Source: Waltergamsia citrina
Taxonomy: Eukaryota > Ascomycota > Sordariomycetes > Hypocreales > Bionectriaceae
DNA length: 64,000 nucleotides
Assembly: GCA_022814615.1 (NCBI GenBank)
Contig: JAKLNE010000036.1
Span: 124,001-188,000 of the forward strand
Direction: 5' to 3'
Shown piece by piece: positions 58,492 through 64,000 of the stretch (positions are counted from its first letter, which is position 1; each line of letters begins with the position of its first letter). The position numbers and the translations under genes are program-made. The notes beneath the pieces are model-generated. The model did not search any database, was not told the origin of the DNA, and saw nothing but the letters and a program-made list of their open reading frames with translations.

Positions 58492-60942
58492 TTCGCACCG
58501 CTCGGAGGATGAGGTGTCGAAAAGAAAGTCTCCGGGGGCAGAGCCAAGCGAACGGGAGGCAGGGAGGGAGGGTACTACTAACGATTGGTAAGAAGGGGGA
58601 AAAGGTTACGGATGAAGAGGTGTGCGATCCGTAGTGGAAGGATTTTGGGTGGGCTGGCAGGCAGGTGGACTCGCTGACAAGGTCAATCCATCTCACTGTA
58701 ACCTTTTTCTTTTTTTTTTTTAAACGGCTGGCTTGCTAGGAAGCTAGGAGGCTGGAAAGTCTGGTTGGGACAGGCAAATGGCAAAAAATGGCAAATGGCC
58801 TTCCCTCCCAGGCGCGACTACTGGAGGCGCCCTCAATTCTTTGGAGCTTGCTTACGAGCTTACTTTAGTTCCCGGCCCATCCGGTGCAGGGACGCAATGA
58901 CACCGACGCAGCGCACCTGCCAGCGGACACGATCCTACTACAGCGCATTTTGACCGCGGAGGCCGCTGTTCTTCAGTGAAGGTGGCCACTATCACAATTC
59001 TCACAGTGGGTACCGATAGTGGAGAGTGCACCTGGCCCCTTTTTTTGTCCCTTCTGCTTCGGACCAACAATGTACTCGTGCTGAAGTGGTGACTTGACTC
59101 GCCCTGACTCGCCTATCACGACTCGTAGAATCGTAGCCGCACCCTGCTTGATCGTCTTAAGGTTGTCTTAAGTTGTCAGGAATCCCAACGTGAACCATGA
59201 GATGCGGTACCAGCCCTCGGTACGAATGGTCCTGGCCACAGTTCGAGCTCCCAAATGTACCTTGCCTACCACGACTGAACATGCAACAGCGAGTGCCTTC
59301 GCCCCTTTTGAGTACCTACTGCCTTGCCTAGCTACAAGTAGTAGTGTTCCCAATCAACGCGGCGACCCTTGCTCACCCTGGCTATAGGTAACAGCATTTA
59401 CTCCTCGGTTCCCCTGAAATCCCGGGAACCGCTACGACCGGTCTTGACTGGGTATGATGTGTTCCTTTTGAGACGCAATCTATTTAAGAGGAAGGGCCAG
59501 ACTCTCGCCCAGATTACGTTAGACTTTAAATAATTTCCCATTGGATCTAGTTAGGGTTTGAAGACGATCACCACATTGCCTCATTTTGCAGCTTGTACCC
59601 AAGCCAGCGGCGAGGCAAAGCGAGTTAGTAGCGAGTTGGGGCGGCATTGGGGACACTTTTCTGTCGTCACTACCCGCCAATCGCTGTATCGTGCCGCAAT
59701 GCCGCAATGCCACAATACCGCAGGCTGGCGGAGCTGGCACTACCTACTAGTAGTACCTACCAGTACTACTAAATTATTACTAAGGTACTGATTACACAGC
59801 AACCAGCACTGCCAGACTCCAGTAAAAGCATCCATCCAATGCGTAATTTTGGTGACAGGGCATGGGTACGTCGAGATAGGCAGATCCTCATAAGGCTGTT
59901 CTGACTTGAGATCTTACCTACATCAATGCCGACCGCTAGTCCAAGTCCATGGTGACAGAAGCGAGCATCTATCATGCTCGTACGTGCTCGTACATAAATG
60001 CTCGGACAAGTAAGGTAGTAGAGCCACTGGAACCTCCGCCACAACCACAACCAGTGGCGCACTCAACCAACCTTGATACAAGCCCGCCTTCACAACTCGT
60101 TCCCCTCGGACTGATACATCCTCGCTCTCCCCGTGTGTTCGCTCGAGTTGTTGCAGGTGGGGTGGCGCTGTCTCGTCTAGATACTGTCACACGGGCATAC
60201 TGTCGATTACCAGGTCAGGTATTGTCTTTTTGAGGCAGGTCCTGGGCCAAAGATCAGCCAGGACACAGCTAAACAGGGTACAAAGCGGAGTACGCGTACA
60301 TGCGAAGTGCTTTGATCTAGTACCCGTACAGGCAGTCCATCAAGGACTTGTGTGCTTCAGTGTAGGTACCTGCTGGAGACCCCAACGCTGGTGTGTCTCG
60401 GTCCATCAATGCGATGATTGAGCCAGCTCGCATTATCGCCTGGTCGGACTTGCTGACCTGGCTTTATGAAATGGGCTTCAAGCCACAATAGGGTCACAGG
60501 TGCCTTACCCTTAAGGTACCTTATCCTTATCAATGTCAGGCAATCTGGGATACTGGCAGTTCCTTCCCTGCCTCAGCTTAGCGAGAGCCTATTATTTACA
60601 GTATGTAAAGTGATGCGCGGGTGACTCCTTCCTACCATCACCGTCCAATTGGTACATCCAACTTATCAACGGTAAGGTACGACCAAGGTACCTTCCCTCA
60701 CGCTCTCAATGCCTCACTCCATCTCGCCAAGGTTGCATTACTACTACTAAAGTAGTACTACTCCAACCCAATTGCGCACATGTTTGGCTCTGTCCACGAG
60801 GCTGCGTTTTCTTTTGGCACATATTCACGCTAGTATATGTAATTGATCGCAATGCGACATTATGCAGGACCTCAAGAGCCTGAACAGCCTGAACAACACC
60901 GCGGGTCGTGACTCGGGTCCTAGAATGCAGGTGGTGGCGGGC

Positions 60943-60965
60943 TTTCGGGGTCTCGGACCCCGAAA
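60943..60965. repeat. Perfect hairpin, 10-bp arms
   Basis: The arms TTTCGGGGTC and GACCCCGAAA are separated by TCG and followed by a C run. Such a hairpin can be a mobile-element end or a strong RNA structure; no partner copy was found in the window. Confidence 0.75.
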
Positions 60966-63900
60966 ACCCCCCATACCTTGGCTTCTTCAGTCCTACGAGT
61001 ACCTGAGCGATACACGATGGAGCCTAATTTAACAGCAACCTGAGACCATGACCACGAGCAACGTCTCGCGTCAGGCTTGAGCAACCTATTGACTCTTCAA
61101 TTCGAACCTCCAGGGCAAATTATAAGAGTTCCACCCATTTACCCCAATATTGTTTACGGAGTACCACGAGCACGAGTACTCTCAATTCGTACCTGCAGAG
61201 GGCTGGGAAGATTGGAGAACATCCATTCGCATGGAGGAATGTGTTTCCATACCGCGTTGGCTGGGCACACAGTCAAGTGAGCGCAGTACGATACTAATCA
61301 TCATACTCGGCTTAAAGAGAGCACGCGCTACCACGCTCACCAACGCGTAAATTACTGACCGATTCAACCTCCTTTAAATCATTACATTCCCCCACCTGCG
61401 GCCTGCCTCACCCCGGCGTTGCATACGAGTCGGTACATCCAACCAAGCGCTTTCCTCGTGGCAACGAGGTCGCGACTCGGATATTCTGCACTCGCACGGT
61501 TGACGACGGTGCGGCACTCTGCGCCGACGGCTGGCGCTGCGATCCACCTTAATAATTCATATGAATTGCAACGCCGGTCCTGGCAGCCCTTCCGATGACG
61601 GGACGCTCAAGTACAGAGCACGACTATACATACTTGCAATACGGACCTATTGTTCCATGCAATTAACCTGTCAGACGCCGATCGTAAACCCGCTTGCCAA
61701 GCCAATTCAAGGCTAAACCGCCCGGCAGACCACGCAACCAGGTTTGGAAGCCAAGGCCTTTCTACACTTGATTTTGTCAGATATAACAATATCATAATTC
61801 CTCTATATGTAGAGATGCACTCTTTTCACAAGCCTCTAGATTTGATACTGGCTGAGGCCAGCCTAGTCAACGCCGCAAAACCCAACCGCCTGGTCACGCA
61901 GGGTTGTGTTTCGGACGTAAGAGGTTTTTCTATGACCGATCATCGTCACCCTCGGCGGGGATTTAGGGGAACCAAGCTTTTCACGGCCCTTGTTTGCCGA
62001 GCCTGTCGGTCAAAGCTAAGCAGCTAGTCGACGTAACCGGCTTTTCATTTGCTTAACACTGCGATATATTCAAGCATGTTTGGGGCCTTATATGGAAACT
62101 GTCAATGTTTGCCAGCAACTGTTTCCCCAGAACACCGCCACTGTCGAAGCTTATCTCCTTACTTTATCTGGCAGTCCGCCTGTTCGATGTTCACTGCATC
62201 CTCTTGTGCGTACCCATGTGCGAGCATTCCTTTCAGGGGGGCGGCTCAGCAAAAGAGTGGCCTCCGAAAGGGGGCGCCGATCCGAGGCCAGAATCGGTAA
62301 AAGATCGATGTCGCACGCATGTTTACAAACCTGCCGGAGCTAATACATGACAGTTACGAAGGAACACTTCGATCCACGACTGCGAAGACGGCTTGGGTCC
62401 GTGGCGATGCACTTATTATTTGATGATCAATCATCCTTTGAAGGTAGCTACCGTAGAAATGCTCTGCCAGGAGTAGGAGAGGAGACCATGGCATGCATAA
62501 TTCCCTGCGATTGCTTTTGTGTGTTCTGATGCGAACGGCGAGGTACTTGAAATTCACTCGCCTTGAGCGACTTTACCATTCCTCGGCTGACAATTGGGTC
62601 GGACAAAATTCACAGCCTCTCACTTAAATCATATATCACAATCATGTATCCCGGGCAGTCGAGCCATTCTGATGACCCCGAGTGCGGTTCTCTATTCCAG
62701 CCGGCAAGTTGATGTTGAAAATATTCGAAGAGCATAAACGCTACGAAATTAATATCAAGGCTTAGGGTAGGTTGAAGATCTGGGGCTCGATGAGCTTTCT
62801 GCCTGTTCTCTGGCTTCTCCTTCCAGAGACAGAGTGAAAATAAGCACTGCATGAGAATTTGACTTATGCGTATCTGATGCGAGTCGAATTGTACCTTTTT
62901 TTCGCAAAATACCTTCCTACCAATAGAGTTCTGCACGCCCGATACGAAGTTTGGCTGCTCGTCATGGTGCATAGGGTAGCTTACGATAGGATGTCGCCCA
63001 TGATAATGACAGCTTTGCGCGGAGCTTTGGGCTTATACGGGTCTGCAGAGCATGACTTCGAAACATCCTTGAGATATGTGTAATATTTTGTGTGTCTGAA
63101 TTTTCCTTTGGTCTGCGTTGATTTGAATTACAAACCTCCGCCCACATTTTGTCGGAGCAGCGATATTGTCGCTTTGAATGCCGTGAGCCTCCAAGCGCGC
63201 ACCGGAGACATGAACGCCTGGGCGAGCATTAAAGAATATTCAAGTAAACTTGTCAAAAGGGCGCGGTTTGATTAGAGGTTCGTTTTTATTGAGCTTAGCG
63301 GGTTGAAAGTCTGTTTTGGGCTTTTGAACCTACATGCTAGTTGCACATATCTCAATGTAGACACTGCCAGAGCTTCATGGCAGCTAGAGACTCATCAGCC
63401 AATGTGGGACATGGGCGCACCAAGCTCAACGATATCTTGCGGAATACCCATATCACGAAATACATACCACTTCGCACAAGACTTTGCCTAGCAGGAGCAC
63501 CGAAGTATAAAAGGAAACTATGAACTTCTTTATTGTCACCCCAGGAGAAACAAGTATAGGGTAGCCCTACGTCAACCAAGGCTTCGTATCTCAACTCGAA
63601 ATGTAGAACAACTCTCGATAGCATAATTCAAATACAGACCTGTATAAGTGAGCCGAAATAGTTTAAGTCATAGTGCTTCCCTTGCTAGTTTGCTCCGTGA
63701 TAATGATGGTGGTCGTTGCCAATGTGAAACTCGCTAGTATGAAGCCTACATGTACTATCAAGCCACTGTTCATCGGAGCCAACAACTGTTATATCGCGCT
63801 CGCTCCCCGGGCCAAAGTTAGCTGTTGACTCTAGGCTATCTCTCTGCAACTGCGCGTCACGATGTGGTGAGCCCTGAGCCTTCTGTTGGGAAGACAGGGT

Positions 63901-64000
63901 CTTCGGGAATTCATTGATTCCCAGAAGAATGGCGAGTAAGTCAAAGAAGCTCACTTTGACTGCCTGATGTCTGACGCTATCGCCCCTTCTTAATTTCTTG

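Larger units (their letters stand above)
58167..64000. other. Gene-poor end of window
   Basis: I find no supported gene in 5.8 kb. The first 500 bases are likely the flippase leader and promoter. Positions 59,700-61,200 are dotted with GTAC, GGTACC and AGTACT palindromes and a 10-base-arm hairpin at 60943-60965. From 61,500 to the end the sequence is ordinary in composition, with short frames only. Confidence 0.5.

Noticed and set aside
63685..63954. 89-codon frame on minus starting MSFFDLLAILLGINEF
   Set aside because: Complete but unsupported by motif, context or introns. It could be real, but I cannot show it.
1..64000. tRNA or rRNA genes
   Set aside because: I looked for B-box-like GGTTCGANTCC and paired arms and saw no convincing case; a covariance search would be decisive.

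Overview
The window reads as a nuclear chromosome segment of a filamentous ascomycete (Pezizomycotina). Eurotiomycetes is my best guess, from how the Sos7-, Asterix- and Ipi1-like proteins read. Genes are compact and carry short GT-AG introns of about 49-114 bases, usually with a CTAAC- or CTGAC-like branch site. Both strands are used and there are no operons. I assembled nineteen protein-coding models exon by exon, plus one gene relic.

Layout. 0.5-6.4 kb: an SRPBCC-fold protein, about 3 kb without a gene, then a divergent pair (a Sos7-like kinetochore protein on minus and an RS-rich nuclear protein on plus). 6.7-16.8 kb: a gene-free block of about 10 kb that is about 95 per cent A+T. It has sharp edges and contains decayed inverted repeats. 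17.3-29.0 kb: class II fumarase, a DUF4267-like membrane protein, a probable HeLo-like relic, a PA-TM-RING ubiquitin ligase, aspartate-semialdehyde dehydrogenase and a PQ-loop vacuolar transporter. 30.7-37.9 kb: a secreted or cell-wall group (S1/P1 nuclease, a Gln/Asp-repeat secreted protein, a GH17 glucanase and a tiny secreted peptide). 38.7-58.2 kb: housekeeping genes (Asterix/PAT-complex subunit, an unrecognised 885-residue protein, roadblock dynein light chain, Ipi1, a Ded1/Vasa-type DEAD-box helicase, an Msc7-like aldehyde dehydrogenase and a Dnf-type P4-ATPase). 58.2-64.0 kb: no gene that I can support, only palindromic GTAC-rich and hairpin sequence.

The most interesting object is the AT-rich block. 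Almost every surviving C is followed by T, and almost every surviving G is preceded by A. A 58-base inverted repeat pair inside it differs only by C-to-T and G-to-A changes. This is what repeat-induced point mutation (RIP) run close to saturation would leave. The block could be a burnt-out transposon nest, a short regional centromere, or both. The genes otherwise form no shared pathway. The only local themes are the secreted cluster at 30.7-37.9 kb and the RNA and ribosome genes at 45-50 kb.
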